This document shows positions 1-10,196 of a stretch of 64,000 nt of DNA, in pieces. Within the stretch, counting starts at the first letter, position 1. Every line of letters begins with the position of its first letter. Origin of the DNA: Mycolicibacterium xanthum (GTDB taxonomy: Bacteria; Actinomycetota; Actinomycetes; Mycobacteriales; Mycobacteriaceae); contig NZ_JAIFZS010000011.1 in the NCBI RefSeq assembly GCF_019710635.1, positions 245,931 through 309,930 of the forward strand, given 5' to 3'. The position numbers and the translations under genes are program-made. Below the pieces are notes generated by a model. That model was not told the DNA's origin and did not search any database. It worked only from the letters and a program-made list of their open reading frames with translations.

Positions 1-3000
1 CCCTACGGGTTCACCGGGACGAGCTTCAGCCTGGCGTCTGGTCGGGTCGCCTACGCGCTCGGCGTGCACGGCCCCGCGATGACGGTGGACACGGCGTGTT
101 CGTCGGGACTCAGCGCCATTCATCTGGCCTGCCGCAGCCTTCAGGCGGGCGAGAGCAATCTGGCTCTGGCCGGCGGTGCCGCGGTGCTTCTCGAGCCGCG
201 CAAGGCCGCCGGCGGCTCGGCAGCGGGGATGCTGTCGCCGACCGGCCGGTGCCATGCCTTCGACGAATCCGCCGACGGGTTCGTCTCGTCGGAGGGCTCG
301 GTAGTGCTGACCCTCAAGCGGCTCGACGACGCCGTCGCCGACGGAGACCGCGTCCTGGCGGTGATCCGGGGCACCGCGGCGAACCAGGACGGCCACACCG
401 TCAACATCTCCACCCCGTCATCCGAGGCGCAGACCGCGGTGTATCGATCGGCGCTGGCGGCGGCCGGTGTCGATGGCTCCTCGGTCGGGCTGGTGGAAGC
501 GCACGGGACCGGAACGCCGGTCGGCGACCCGCTCGAGTACGCCAGCGTCGCCGCGGTGTACGGCACTGCCGGCCCCTGCGCGTTGGGCTCCGCCAAGACG
601 AACTTCGGGCACACGCAATCGGCAGCCGGCGCCTTGGGGGTCATGAAGGCCGTGCTGTCGGTGCAGCGCGGTGTCATCCCGCGCAACCTGCACTTCAACC
701 GGCTTCCCGAGCAGCTCGAAGCAGTGCAGACGGAGTTGTTCGTGCCCCAGGCGACCACGGCGTGGCCCGTCTACGGCGACCATCCACGTCGCGCTGCCGT
801 TTCGGCCTATGGTCTTTCCGGCACGAATGTGCACGCGATCGTGGAGCAGGCCGCAGGGCCCGTCTCCGAGCAGCGCCCGGCCCGGCACGCGACAGGTCCC
901 CTGCTGTTCCCGCTGTCGTCGACCTCGGCGCCGGAACTGCGCCGAACGGCGGGCCGGCTGGCCGATTGGCTCGCCAACAGCGGCGACGGCAACGGCCGCG
1001 GACCCGCGATCGATCTCGCCGACCTCGGCTACACGTTGGCGCGTCGGCGCGGTCATCGGTCGGTGCGGACATCGGTGATCGCGCAGGACCGCGAGGGTTT
1101 GATGTGCGCGCTGAGGGCGGTCGCCGAAGACGAGGCCCCCTACCAGCCCGCGGTGGCGCAAGACGACAAGGGACCGGTGTGGGTGTTCTCCGGGCAGGGT
1201 TCGCAGTGGGCGGGAATGGGGTCTGAGCTGCTGGCTCAGGAACCTGCCTTCGCCGCCACGGTCGCCGAACTCGAGCCGCTGATCGCCCGGGAATCCGGTT
1301 TCTCGGTGACCGAGGCGATGTCGGCGCCCGAGGTGGTCAGTGGCATCGACAAGGTGCAACCGACGCTGTTCGCCATCCAGGTCGCGCTGGCGGCCGCGAT
1401 GAAGGCGCACGGGGTCACCCCGGGAGCGGTCATCGGTCACTCCATGGGCGAAGCGGCCGCCGCGGTGGTCTCGGGCGCCCTGACGCTCGAAGACGCGGTC
1501 AAGGTCATCTGCCGACGCTCGAAGCTGATGTCGACCATCTCCGGTTCCGGGGCCATGGCGTCGGTCGAGTTGCCGGCTCAGCAGGTGCTCTCCGAGCTGG
1601 CGGCCCAGGGGATCCAGGACGTCGTGCTCTCGGTGGTGGCCTCACCGCAGTCCACGGTGGTCGGCGGCGCCACCGGCGCGATCCGGGACCTGGTGGCGAT
1701 GTGGGAGGCACGCGGGGTCATGGCGCGAGAGGTCGCCGTCGACGTCGCGTCACATTCTCCGCAGGTCGACTCCATCCTGGACGATCTCGTCGACGCGTTG
1801 GCCGACATCGAACCGGCCGATCCGGTGGTTCCGTACTACTCGGCCACCCTGTACGACCCGCGCGAGATCCCGCTGATGGATGCCGACTACTGGGCGGACA
1901 ATCTCCGGCACACCGTGCGTTTCAGCGCTGCGATCGGGGCCGCGCTCGAGGATGGTCACCGGGTTTTCGCAGAGCTTTCGCCGCATCCGCTGCTGACTCA
2001 CGCGGTCGAACAGATCGCGCGTTCGACCGATGTGCCGTTCGCCGCTCTCGCGAGTATGCGCCGTCAGCAGGAGATGCCCCACGGACTGCTCGAGTTCATC
2101 GGCGATCTGCACAGTGTGGGCGCGGCAGTCGACTTCTCCTCGCTCTATCCCGCCGGACGTCTACTGGACGCCCCGTTGCCCTCCTGGACGCACCGCAGGT
2201 TCGAGTTCGAGACCGACGGCCAGCATGTTTCGACACGGGGTGGCTCGCTGGTGCCGGTCCATCCATTGCTGGGTTCGCACGTGCTGCTTCCCGAGGAGCC
2301 CGAACGCCATGTATGGCAGGGCGAAGTGGGTACGGGTTCACACCCGTGGCTCAACGATCACCTCGTGCACAATGTCGCGGTGCTGCCCGGCGCGGCCTTC
2401 TGCGAGATGGCACTCGCCGGCGCTCGTCAGGCGCTCGGAGACGCCAGCGTGGTGCACGACGTCTCCTTCGAGGAGATGCTGTTGCTCGACGAGGTGACCC
2501 CGGTCGCCGCCTCGGCTTCTCAACTTCCCAGTGGTGCAATGGAGTTCGTGGTCGAAACGCACAGCGATGGCGAACGGTCTACCCGCGCAAGAGCGCAACT
2601 CGGTCTCGATGAGGCGCTGGACAAGCCGCTCAGCCGTGACCTGGAGGCGCTGCTCGCCCTGCACCGCAATCGGGTCGACGGCGCCGATCTGCGGGTGGCC
2701 TTCAAGGCCGTGGGAATCCACCACGGCCCTGCCTTCGCCGGTCTGGCCAACGTCTTCACCTCCGACGAGGCGCTGGACACCCTGATCGCCGAGGTCGCCC
2801 TGCCGGGCCCGCTGCGGTCCCACCAGGGCGGCTATTTCGTGCACCCGGCGCTGCTGGACGCGTGCTTCCAGTCGGTGATGGCCCATCCCGATGTGCAGAA
2901 CGTGACCGGCCTTCTGTTGCCGCTCGGCGTGCGCCGGTTGCGCGCCTTTGCATCTGCACGAAACGCCCGGTACTGCTACAGCCACATCATCAAGGTCGAC

Positions 3001-5844
3001 TCCAGCGGGGTCGAGGCGGATTTCGACGTGCTCGACGATCGCGGCGAGGTTCTGCTCAGCGTGACCGGCCTGCAGCTGGGTACCGGAGGTTCCGAACGGG
3101 CCCAGGCTGATCGGCTGCTCAACCAGCGGTTGCTGGAGTTGGACTGGCAGCGGCGACCCTTCCCCGAGTCCGACGTGGTCGGGGAAGGTGCATGGTTGCT
3201 GATCGAACTGGGCGACGGCGGCGACGCGCTGAGCTCGGAGCTGTCCGACGCGCTGGAATCGCGCGGCGCCGAGTGTGTGACGCTGGCCTGGCCGGGAACC
3301 TGTGACCACGCCACCAACGTCGACAAGCTCGCAGCGCTGCTGCGCGAGCGGACGTTCGTCGGCGTGGCGCTGCTCAGTGGACCCACCGGCGGTGCTCCGG
3401 ACGACCGGACCCCTTTCCACGGTGGCGATTTCGTTCGTCTGCTGGTGCGAGTCACCAGAGAGCTCACCGAAGTGGCGCCTCGGCTGTACGTGGTGAGCAG
3501 GGACGCCCAGAGTGTCTTGGCCGATGATGTGCCCAACCTCGAACAGGCGGGCGTGCGAGGCCTGATGAGGGCGATCGGCATGGAGTATCCGAGGCTTCAG
3601 GTCACCCAGATCGACGTCGACGCAGCGACCGACCCGCAGTTGTTGGCGCGTCAGCTGTTGATCGGCTCGCCCGAGGACGAGACGGCGTGGCGGGACGGCG
3701 AGTGGTTCACCGCGAGACTGTGTCCTTCTCCGTTGCGAAACGACGAGCGGCACAAGACCGTTGCGGACAATTCCACCGACGGCATCCACCTGCGGGTCGG
3801 CACTCCCGGGGACCTGGAGTCGTTGGAGTTCGTGGCGTTCGACCGGGTCACACCCGGGTGGGGGCAGATCGAGGTCGCGGTCACCGCGTCGAGCATCAAC
3901 TTCGCCGATGTTCTCGTCGCCTTCGGACGTTGTCCCAGCTTCGACGGGCGGCTGCCCGAACTCGGCTCCGAGTTCGCGGGCACGGTCACCGCGGTCGGTC
4001 CTGGAGTGACGACCCACCAGGTGGGCGACCGCGTCGGCGGGGTCTCACCCAACGGATGCTGGGGCACCTACGTGCTCTGCGACGCGGAGTTGGCGACCAA
4101 ACTGCCGGATCAGCTCGGCGATAGCGAAGCGGCGGCGGTCGGACTGGCGTACGCCACGGTGTGGCTGGGCCTGCAGGAGCTGGCCAGGCTGCGTGCCGGC
4201 GACAAGGTCCTGATTCATTCCGCCACCGGTGGTGTCGGTCAGGCCGCCATCGCCGTCGCGCGCGCAGCCGGCGCCGAGATCTTCGCGACCGCGGGCAGCG
4301 AGCAGCGACGACAGTTGTTGCGTGACTGGGGAATCGAGCACGTCTACGACTCGCGTACCATCACGTTCGCCGACGAGATCCGTCAGGACACCGGCGGCTA
4401 CGGCGTGGACGTGGTGCTCAACTCCGCTACCGGCGCCCTGCAGCGCGCCAGCCTGGAGTTGCTCGCCTTCGGTGGGCGGTTCATCGAGATCGGGAAACGC
4501 GACATCTACGGCGATACCCGAATCGGCCTGTTCCCGTTCCGGCGGAATCTGTCCTTCCACGCCGTGGATCTGGCGTTGATGACGGTTACCCATCCCGGCG
4601 AGGTCCGCAGGCTGCTGGACGTGGTGTACCGGTTGACCGCCGACGGAACGCTGCCCCTGCCGGACATCACCGAGTACCCACTGACGGATGCTGCGAACGC
4701 GATCCGCCAGATCGCCGGAGCCCAGCACACCGGCAAACTGGTCCTCACCGTCCCGCGGTCGGGTCACAGCGACGCCGTGCTCCCGCCCGAACAGGTGCCC
4801 GTGTTCCGCCGCGACGGTTCGTACATCATCACCGGCGGTCTCGGTGGTCTCGGCTTGTTCCTGGCCGAGAAGATGGCCGCCGCCGGCTGTGGACGGATCG
4901 TTCTCACTTCGCGTAGCGATCCGTCTTCCAAGTCGCTCGAGATCATCGACCTCATCCGGGCCACCGGCGCCGACATCGTCGTCGAATGCGGTGACATCGC
5001 CACCGCCGGCACCGCCGAGCGGTTGGTCGCCTCGGCCACGCGCACCGGCCTGCCACTTCGGGGTGTGCTGCACGCCGCGGCGGTGGTCGAAGACGCAACG
5101 CTGGTCAACATCACCGATGGGCTGGTGGAGCGCGACTGGGCGCCGAAGGTCTACGGGGCGTGGAATCTGCACCAGGCGACGGCGTCCGAACCGCTCGACT
5201 GGTTCTGTTCCTTCTCGTCGGCGGCGGCACTGGTGGGCTCGCCCGGCCAGGGGGCCTACGCGGCGGCCAACAGCTGGCTCGATGCGTTCACCCGCTGGCG
5301 TCGTTCGCAAGGCCTTCCGGCCAGCGCGATCGCGTGGGGAGCCTGGGGTGAGATCGGCAGGGGAACCGCGATGGCCGAGGACGACGCCGCCATCCTGCCC
5401 GACGAGGGCGCCCAGGCGTTCGAAACGTTGCTGCGCTACGACCGCGTCTACACGGGCTATGCCCCCATTCTGGGCACACCGTGGCTGACGTCGTTCGCCG
5501 AACGCAGCCCGTTCGCCGAACTGTTCAGATCTGCGTCGGAAGGGGCGATGGAATCGAGGAAGCTGCTCGTGGAACTGGCGGCGTTGCCGAGAGAAGATTG
5601 GGCGACACATCTGCGCCGGCTGATCTCCGAACAGGTCAGCCTGCTCTTGCGCCGTCCGATCGACCCGGACCGTCCGCTGGCGGAGTACGGGCTCGACTCA
5701 CTGGGCAACCTGGAATTGCGCACGCGAATCGAGGCCGAGACGGGCGTTCGCGTGAGCTCGATGGATCTGACCACCGTTCGAGCACTGGCCCAGGTTCTGT
5801 GTGACTCGCTGACCGTCGACGAGGTGACATCGGCCTCGTCCTGA
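1..5844 (+). CDS. Mas-type fully reducing type I polyketide synthase, 5' truncated
   Basis: The open frame runs in from the window edge (at least 1947 codons), so most of the KS N-terminus is missing. Visible domains in order: KS (DTACSSG with active Cys at 97-99, HGTGTP at 502, KTNFGH near 595), AT (GQGSQ near 1192, GHSMGE with Ser at 1441), DH (catalytic His in NDH at 2359, followed by LPG), ER (GGVGQAA near 4213), KR (GGLGGLG near 4831, catalytic Tyr region near 5250) and ACP (GLDSL, phosphopantetheine Ser at 5698). The AT carries VASHSPQ, as in Mas and Pks2, which points to methylmalonyl-CoA. Inference: iterative synthesis of methyl-branched saturated acyl chains, loaded by the FAAL downstream and transferred by PapA. 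Closest recognisable relatives are Pks2/Pks5; the exact product is not known. Confidence 0.95.
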   Translation, partial: PYGFTGTSFSLASGRVAYALGVHGPAMTVDTACSSGLSAIHLACRSLQAGESNLALAGGAAVLLEPRKAAGGSAAGMLSPTGRCHAFDESADGFVSSEGSVVLTLKRLDDAVADGDRVLAVIRGTAANQDGHTVNISTPSSEAQTAVYRSALAAAGVDGSSVGLVEAHGTGTPVGDPLEYASVAAVYGTAGPCALGSAKTNFGHTQSAAGALGVMKAVLSVQRGVIPRNLHFNRLPEQLEAVQTELFVPQATTAWPVYGDHPRRAAVSAYGLSGTNVHAIVEQAAGPVSEQRPARHATGPLLFPLSSTSAPELRRTAGRLADWLANSGDGNGRGPAIDLADLGYTLARRRGHRSVRTSVIAQDREGLMCALRAVAEDEAPYQPAVAQDDKGPVWVFSGQGSQWAGMGSELLAQEPAFAATVAELEPLIARESGFSVTEAMSAPEVVSGIDKVQPTLFAIQVALAAAMKAHGVTPGAVIGHSMGEAAAAVVSGALTLEDAVKVICRRSKLMSTISGSGAMASVELPAQQVLSELAAQGIQDVVLSVVASPQSTVVGGATGAIRDLVAMWEARGVMAREVAVDVASHSPQVDSILDDLVDALADIEPADPVVPYYSATLYDPREIPLMDADYWADNLRHTVRFSAAIGAALEDGHRVFAELSPHPLLTHAVEQIARSTDVPFAALASMRRQQEMPHGLLEFIGDLHSVGAAVDFSSLYPAGRLLDAPLPSWTHRRFEFETDGQHVSTRGGSLVPVHPLLGSHVLLPEEPERHVWQGEVGTGSHPWLNDHLVHNVAVLPGAAFCEMALAGARQALGDASVVHDVSFEEMLLLDEVTPVAASASQLPSGAMEFVVETHSDGERSTRARAQLGLDEALDKPLSRDLEALLALHRNRVDGADLRVAFKAVGIHHGPAFAGLANVFTSDEALDTLIAEVALPGPLRSHQGGYFVHPALLDACFQSVMAHPDVQNVTGLLLPLGVRRLRAFASARNARYCYSHIIKVDSSGVEADFDVLDDRGEVLLSVTGLQLGTGGSERAQADRLLNQRLLELDWQRRPFPESDVVGEGAWLLIELGDGGDALSSELSDALESRGAECVTLAWPGTCDHATNVDKLAALLRERTFVGVALLSGPTGGAPDDRTPFHGGDFVRLLVRVTRELTEVAPRLYVVSRDAQSVLADDVPNLEQAGVRGLMRAIGMEYPRLQVTQIDVDAATDPQLLARQLLIGSPEDETAWRDGEWFTARLCPSPLRNDERHKTVADNSTDGIHLRVGTPGDLESLEFVAFDRVTPGWGQIEVAVTASSINFADVLVAFGRCPSFDGRLPELGSEFAGTVTAVGPGVTTHQVGDRVGGVSPNGCWGTYVLCDAELATKLPDQLGDSEAAAVGLAYATVWLGLQELARLRAGDKVLIHSATGGVGQAAIAVARAAGAEIFATAGSEQRRQLLRDWGIEHVYDSRTITFADEIRQDTGGYGVDVVLNSATGALQRASLELLAFGGRFIEIGKRDIYGDTRIGLFPFRRNLSFHAVDLALMTVTHPGEVRRLLDVVYRLTADGTLPLPDITEYPLTDAANAIRQIAGAQHTGKLVLTVPRSGHSDAVLPPEQVPVFRRDGSYIITGGLGGLGLFLAEKMAAAGCGRIVLTSRSDPSSKSLEIIDLIRATGADIVVECGDIATAGTAERLVASATRTGLPLRGVLHAAAVVEDATLVNITDGLVERDWAPKVYGAWNLHQATASEPLDWFCSFSSAAALVGSPGQGAYAAANSWLDAFTRWRRSQGLPASAIAWGAWGEIGRGTAMAEDDAAILPDEGAQAFETLLRYDRVYTGYAPILGTPWLTSFAERSPFAELFRSASEGAMESRKLLVELAALPREDWATHLRRLISEQVSLLLRRPIDPDRPLAEYGLDSLGNLELRTRIEAETGVRVSSMDLTTVRALAQVLCDSLTVDEVTSASS

Positions 5845-5882
5845 GTCTGCGCGGACCACATTCCGAGAAGGGAAGCAGTTCA

Positions 5883-7331
5883 TTGTTCCAGTTGGCACCC
5901 ATCCATGAGTGGGAAGGCGATCCCGGCGCGCATGTGTCGTGGAGCGCGTCGCCCGCGACACTGGCGAAGGCTCGGCAAGCTCCCGTGAGCCCGGTACCTG
6001 TCAGCTACCAGCAGGCGCAACATCTTCGGAGCTACCGCGAGCATCGAGCGCATGGTACCGAGATGGCGCGGTTGACGATTCTCTCGTGGAATATCGGCGG
6101 GCAGTGCGACGTCAGGGCGATGACTTACGTGATCAACGCCTATCTGCGCCGGCACGACACCTACCGTAGTTGGTTCGAGTTCGACGACGATGATCGCGTT
6201 GTCAGGCATACGATCCCGAACCCCAACGATGTCAAGTTCGTCGCGACGAAGCACGGGCACAAGTCGTCGCGCGATTGGTGCGAGGACATTCTGGCGACAC
6301 CGGGCCCGCTGGAGTGGGATTGCTTCCGCTTCGGAATCATCCAGCGGGCGGATCATTTCACGTTCTACATGAGCGTCGACCACCTGCATGTCGATGCGAT
6401 GTTCATCGGCCTGCTGTTCGTGGAGATCCACATGATGTACGCCGCGCTCATCATGGGCAGCGGGCCGATTCCACTGCCGCTGGCGGGCAGCTACGACGCG
6501 TACTGCCTGCGGCAGCACCAGTACACCTCGATGCTGACCATCGATTCTCCTCAGGTGAGCGAGTGGATCGAGTTCGCTCAGCGCAACGACGGGACGCTGC
6601 CGCGTTTCCCACTGCCCATCGGGGACCCGTCGTTGCCGTGCGAAGGCGATCTGATGACGTTCCAGCTGATGGACGAAGTGCAGTCCGACCGGTTCGAAAA
6701 GGCCTGCACCGCTGCCGGCGCCCGCTTCATCGGCGGTGTGTTCGCGGGTATCGCGATGGCGGAACATCAACTCACCGGCAACACCACCTACCATACGATC
6801 ACCCCCACGAGTACCCGTGCCCCCGAAGAGATGATGACGACGGGGTGGTTCACCGGAACGGTCCCGATCACCGTTCCGGTCAACCCGTACTCGTTCGCCG
6901 AGACCGTCCGTGCCGCCCAGGCGTCGTTCGATTCCGGTCAGCGGCTCGGACACGTTCCGTTCGACCGGGTACTCGAACTCGCCCTGCACGAGGGCCACGT
7001 GCGACGCCCGGATGTGGGCGTTCCGATGATCTCCTACCTGGATGCGACCGTGTCGCCGTTCTCGCCGGAGATCGTCGCTCAGTGGAACTTGGTGGGCGGC
7101 AAGATCTACAGCGAGATGGGGGCGGCCAACCAGGTCGGCATGTGGGTCAACAGGTTCGGCGACGGAACCACGGTGACGGTCGCGTTCCCGAACAACCCGA
7201 TCGCACGCGAATCGGTGACCCGCTATCTATCGGCGATGCGGTCGGCTTTCGTCGGCGTGGCCGACGGCCGACGAGATGCGGCGTCCTCGTCCGCCCCGCT
7301 CATCGAGTCGCTGGGATCCGGTATGGCATGA
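5883..7331 (+). CDS. PapA1/PapA2/PapA3-type polyketide-associated acyltransferase
   Basis: A 482-residue member of the CoA-dependent acyltransferase/condensation fold. It shares long stretches with Mtb PapA1, for example RAMTYVINA.LRRHDTYRSW and WDCF.FGIIQRAD. The active-site HxxxD is present as DHLHVDAMF near residues 165-173. Members of this family move fatty or polyketide acyl groups onto trehalose-type sugars in sulfolipid, acyltrehalose and trehalose-polyphleate synthesis. Start is TTG with a GGGAAG ribosome site about 8 bases upstream; it follows the PKS stop by 38 bases, so the two are probably co-transcribed. Likely role: acylation of the glycolipid core with the product of the PKS. 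Confidence 0.92.
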   Translation: MFQLAPIHEWEGDPGAHVSWSASPATLAKARQAPVSPVPVSYQQAQHLRSYREHRAHGTEMARLTILSWNIGGQCDVRAMTYVINAYLRRHDTYRSWFEFDDDDRVVRHTIPNPNDVKFVATKHGHKSSRDWCEDILATPGPLEWDCFRFGIIQRADHFTFYMSVDHLHVDAMFIGLLFVEIHMMYAALIMGSGPIPLPLAGSYDAYCLRQHQYTSMLTIDSPQVSEWIEFAQRNDGTLPRFPLPIGDPSLPCEGDLMTFQLMDEVQSDRFEKACTAAGARFIGGVFAGIAMAEHQLTGNTTYHTITPTSTRAPEEMMTTGWFTGTVPITVPVNPYSFAETVRAAQASFDSGQRLGHVPFDRVLELALHEGHVRRPDVGVPMISYLDATVSPFSPEIVAQWNLVGGKIYSEMGAANQVGMWVNRFGDGTTVTVAFPNNPIARESVTRYLSAMRSAFVGVADGRRDAASSSAPLIESLGSGMA

Positions 7332-7352
7332 GCACTGTTTGGAGACTGGGGC

Positions 7353-8750
7353 GTGGTTTCGTCGGTGACTGAATCGGCGGGTGGACGGGTCGACAACCTG
7401 CTGTCGTTCACCGATCAGTTGTTGGTCCTCGGCCAACGCGCCACCGGCCAGGAATTGGTCATGCAGTGCGTGTGGGTGTACGACCGCGCGATCGATGTCG
7501 CGGCTGTCCGGCGCTTTCACCGCAACTTCGGCCACGGCCTGATGGGCCGGCGGGTCGAGCGATCGCCGCTGTGGTTCGGGCGGTATCGATGGGTGGCCGC
7601 AGAGGGGCCCGCCTGTGCCATCGACTTCGCCGTACAGAAGCGCCCGCGGTCGGAGCTGTCCGCGTGGATCGAGGAATGCGCTCAGCAGCCGGTAGACCCG
7701 GAACAGGGACCGGGGTGGCGCCTGGGTGTGCTGGAGATGACCGACGGCTCGACCGCCGTCAGCCTGGTGATGTCGCATTGTCTGTCCGACGGGCTCGGTG
7801 CGCTGTCGACGATCGCCGAGGCGATCGAGGGACAGGTGCATCAGCTCGGCTATCCTGTGCCGCATTCGCGTTCTCGGGGCCGCGCGATGGCGGCCGACCT
7901 GCGCCAGACGGTGCGCGATGTTCCAGAGCTGGTCCGGACACTGGCCACCACCGCACGCGTCGGGTTCGCCCGTCGGCATGAGATCGCGCGGTCGAAGGAC
8001 CCGGGGTCGCCGGTCGCCCCGCCCGTCACCGGTGATGCCGCCGCCGATACCAACGTCGTCCTTCCGGCGGTCACCGTTCATGTGGATCTCGATGAGTGGG
8101 ATGCGCGGGCCGCCTCGCTGGGCGGGACCAGTCACGCCCTGGTCGCCGGATTCGCGGCGAAGATCAGCGAGCGCATCGGCCGGAGCCGTGCCTCCGACGG
8201 CGCGGTGACCCTGCAGATTCCGATCAGCGATCGCGAACCGGGCGACACCCGGGCCAACGTGGCGTCACTGGCCTACGCCGTGATCGACCCGACGAACGTG
8301 ACGTCGGACCTGTCGGGCCCACGGCGCGCGGTGAAGGACGCGCTGGGGGCCATGCGCGACACCCCGGATGAGACTCTGCAGCTGCTTCCGCTGACCCCGT
8401 TCGTGCCCAAGTGGGCGGTCAGGCGCGGGTCCGATGTCGTGTTCGGACTTGCCGACCTGCCGGTATCGTGTTCCAATCTCGGCGATGTCGATCCGGTGGT
8501 GGCGCGGGTGGACGGTAGCGATGCCGACTACGTCATGCTGCGGGGCGTCGATCGGCGGGTCAGCCGCCAGTTCCTGGAGAGGCGACGTGGCCTGCTCACG
8601 GTGCTGGCAGGACGCATCGGTGGCAGGATCTCGGTGACCGTCGTCGCGTATCAACCGGGCGGACAGCTCACCAGGGAGCGGTTGCGCGCGCTGGTGGCCG
8701 ACACGCTGAACGAATTCGGCCTCGTGGGCGTCGTGGACTTCACGCCGTGA
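7353..8750 (+). CDS. HxxxDG acyltransferase/condensation-like protein, copy 1
   Basis: A 465-residue protein with a single recognisable catalytic signature, SHCLSDG, near residues 133-139. This fits the HxxxDG motif of the condensation / WS-DGAT / PapA superfamily, with Ser in place of the first His of HHxxxDG. The N-terminal half has LMGRRVERSPL, shared almost exactly with the next gene. GTG start, 21 bases after papA. Substrate cannot be read from sequence; position between papA and a FAAL gene argues for acyl transfer in the same lipid pathway. It is clearly a paralogue of the following gene. Confidence 0.8.
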   Translation: MVSSVTESAGGRVDNLLSFTDQLLVLGQRATGQELVMQCVWVYDRAIDVAAVRRFHRNFGHGLMGRRVERSPLWFGRYRWVAAEGPACAIDFAVQKRPRSELSAWIEECAQQPVDPEQGPGWRLGVLEMTDGSTAVSLVMSHCLSDGLGALSTIAEAIEGQVHQLGYPVPHSRSRGRAMAADLRQTVRDVPELVRTLATTARVGFARRHEIARSKDPGSPVAPPVTGDAAADTNVVLPAVTVHVDLDEWDARAASLGGTSHALVAGFAAKISERIGRSRASDGAVTLQIPISDREPGDTRANVASLAYAVIDPTNVTSDLSGPRRAVKDALGAMRDTPDETLQLLPLTPFVPKWAVRRGSDVVFGLADLPVSCSNLGDVDPVVARVDGSDADYVMLRGVDRRVSRQFLERRRGLLTVLAGRIGGRISVTVVAYQPGGQLTRERLRALVADTLNEFGLVGVVDFTP

Positions 8751-8772
8751 TCCCGATGACGATTGGAGGTGC

Positions 8773-10182
8773 ATGATGGCGACCGGCACCGGTCTGGATC
8801 TCGCCGGCGAGACCCTGATGCGCTGTGACGAGCCGACCCCGGACAACCGCCTGACCCTTCTGGATCACGCAGGTATCCAGTTGGTGCGCGCGACCGGCCG
8901 CATGCAGCTGATGCAGATGGCCTGGATCTACGAGCATCCGGTCGACTTCGATCGGGTCAGAGAATTTCACCGCGGCTTCGGCTACGGACTGGCCGGCCGC
9001 CGGGTCGAGCGCTCACCGCTGCCGTTCGGTCGCCACCGCTGGGTATCGGAGCTGGGGCCGCAGGCTCCGTTGGAATTCTCGCCTCGCCGACGCGACCGCA
9101 GCGAGCTCTCCGACTGGCTGGACGAACGCGCGCAGGTGCCGGTCGATCCCGAGCGTGGCCCCGGCTGGCACATGGGCGTCCTGCAGATGACCGACGGATC
9201 GACCGCGCTCAGCATGGTCGGCTCACACAACCTTGGCGACGGCGTTGCCGGCATCATCTCGGTGCTGGATGCGGTCGCGGGAAACAGGCGGAGATTCGGC
9301 TATCCGCCGCCGAGATCGCGGTCGTGGGCCCGCGCGGCAGCCGCTGATCTCCGACAAGCCGTACGCGAACTGCCGCAGGCGGCGCGAGTCGCGGTCGGGG
9401 CCGCAAAGATGTTGGCCGCCAGCCGAAATGAGGCATCCCCGGGACAGGGCAAAGGGCGGAGCCGGCACAGCCGCAGATGCGACTGCACCGTCGTCGTCCC
9501 GGCCATCTCGATCTTCGTCGACGTCGGCGAGTGGGACGCCCGCGCAGCGGCACTCGGCGGCACGAGCTACTCGTTGGTGGCGGGCGTAGCGGCCAGGCTC
9601 GGCGAGCGGATGGGGCGTAGCCGGGCATCCGACGGTGCGGTCACCCTGTCCATCGCCCTCAACGACCGCACCAGCCTGGACGACACCCGCGCGTTGGCGC
9701 TGTCCTTTGCCAAGGCGAGCGTCGACCCGACCGAGGCGACCAAGGACTTGAGCCAGGCCCGCACCGCATTGCGGCACGCGCTGGGCGAGGCGCGTGAGGC
9801 GACCGACGTGTCGCTGGAACTGCTTCCGGTGGTGCCCTGGGTGCCCAAACGCCTGCTTGCGCGCTATGCATCCCAGTTCCATGGATCCGAGGAAGACCTC
9901 TCGGTGTACTGTTCCAATCTCGGCGATCTCGACGGTGCGGTCGGCCGACCCGACGGCAGTGACGCCGAATACGTCTTCCTCAGGGGAGTGGACCAGAACT
10001 TCAGGCGTCACGAGCTGGAGGAGGCGGGAGGCCAGCTGGTGGTCGTGGCCGGCCGGGTCAACGGCAAGATCTCCATCGGCATTGCCGCCTACCAACTCGA
10101 CACGGACAACTCGAAAGCCCGCCTGCGCGAGCTCGCCGCACAGGCGCTGGCTGATTTCGACCTGTCCGGCGTGATCGTATAG
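8773..10182 (+). CDS. HxxxDG acyltransferase/condensation-like protein, copy 2
   Basis: A 469-residue tandem paralogue of the preceding gene. Shared blocks include GRRVERSPLPFGRHRWV, GPGW.MGVLQMTDGSTA, GRSRASDGAVTL and YCSNLGDLDGAVGRPDGSDA. Its active-site motif is SHNLGDG, again HxxxDG. Two ATG codons overlap at 8773/8776; a strong TTGGAGGTG site ends just upstream. The pair probably arose by tandem duplication. Different residues inside the motif (CLS versus NLG) and divergent N-termini suggest different acyl donors or acceptors, but that is inference. Confidence 0.8.
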   Translation: MMATGTGLDLAGETLMRCDEPTPDNRLTLLDHAGIQLVRATGRMQLMQMAWIYEHPVDFDRVREFHRGFGYGLAGRRVERSPLPFGRHRWVSELGPQAPLEFSPRRRDRSELSDWLDERAQVPVDPERGPGWHMGVLQMTDGSTALSMVGSHNLGDGVAGIISVLDAVAGNRRRFGYPPPRSRSWARAAAADLRQAVRELPQAARVAVGAAKMLAASRNEASPGQGKGRSRHSRRCDCTVVVPAISIFVDVGEWDARAAALGGTSYSLVAGVAARLGERMGRSRASDGAVTLSIALNDRTSLDDTRALALSFAKASVDPTEATKDLSQARTALRHALGEAREATDVSLELLPVVPWVPKRLLARYASQFHGSEEDLSVYCSNLGDLDGAVGRPDGSDAEYVFLRGVDQNFRRHELEEAGGQLVVVAGRVNGKISIGIAAYQLDTDNSKARLRELAAQALADFDLSGVIV

Positions 10183-10196
10183 AAGGGTTGACATCT

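Noticed and set aside
4045..5610. 521-codon antisense frame in the PKS
   Set aside because: Shadow of the ER-KR region; composition is Arg/Gln/Gly-rich without motifs.
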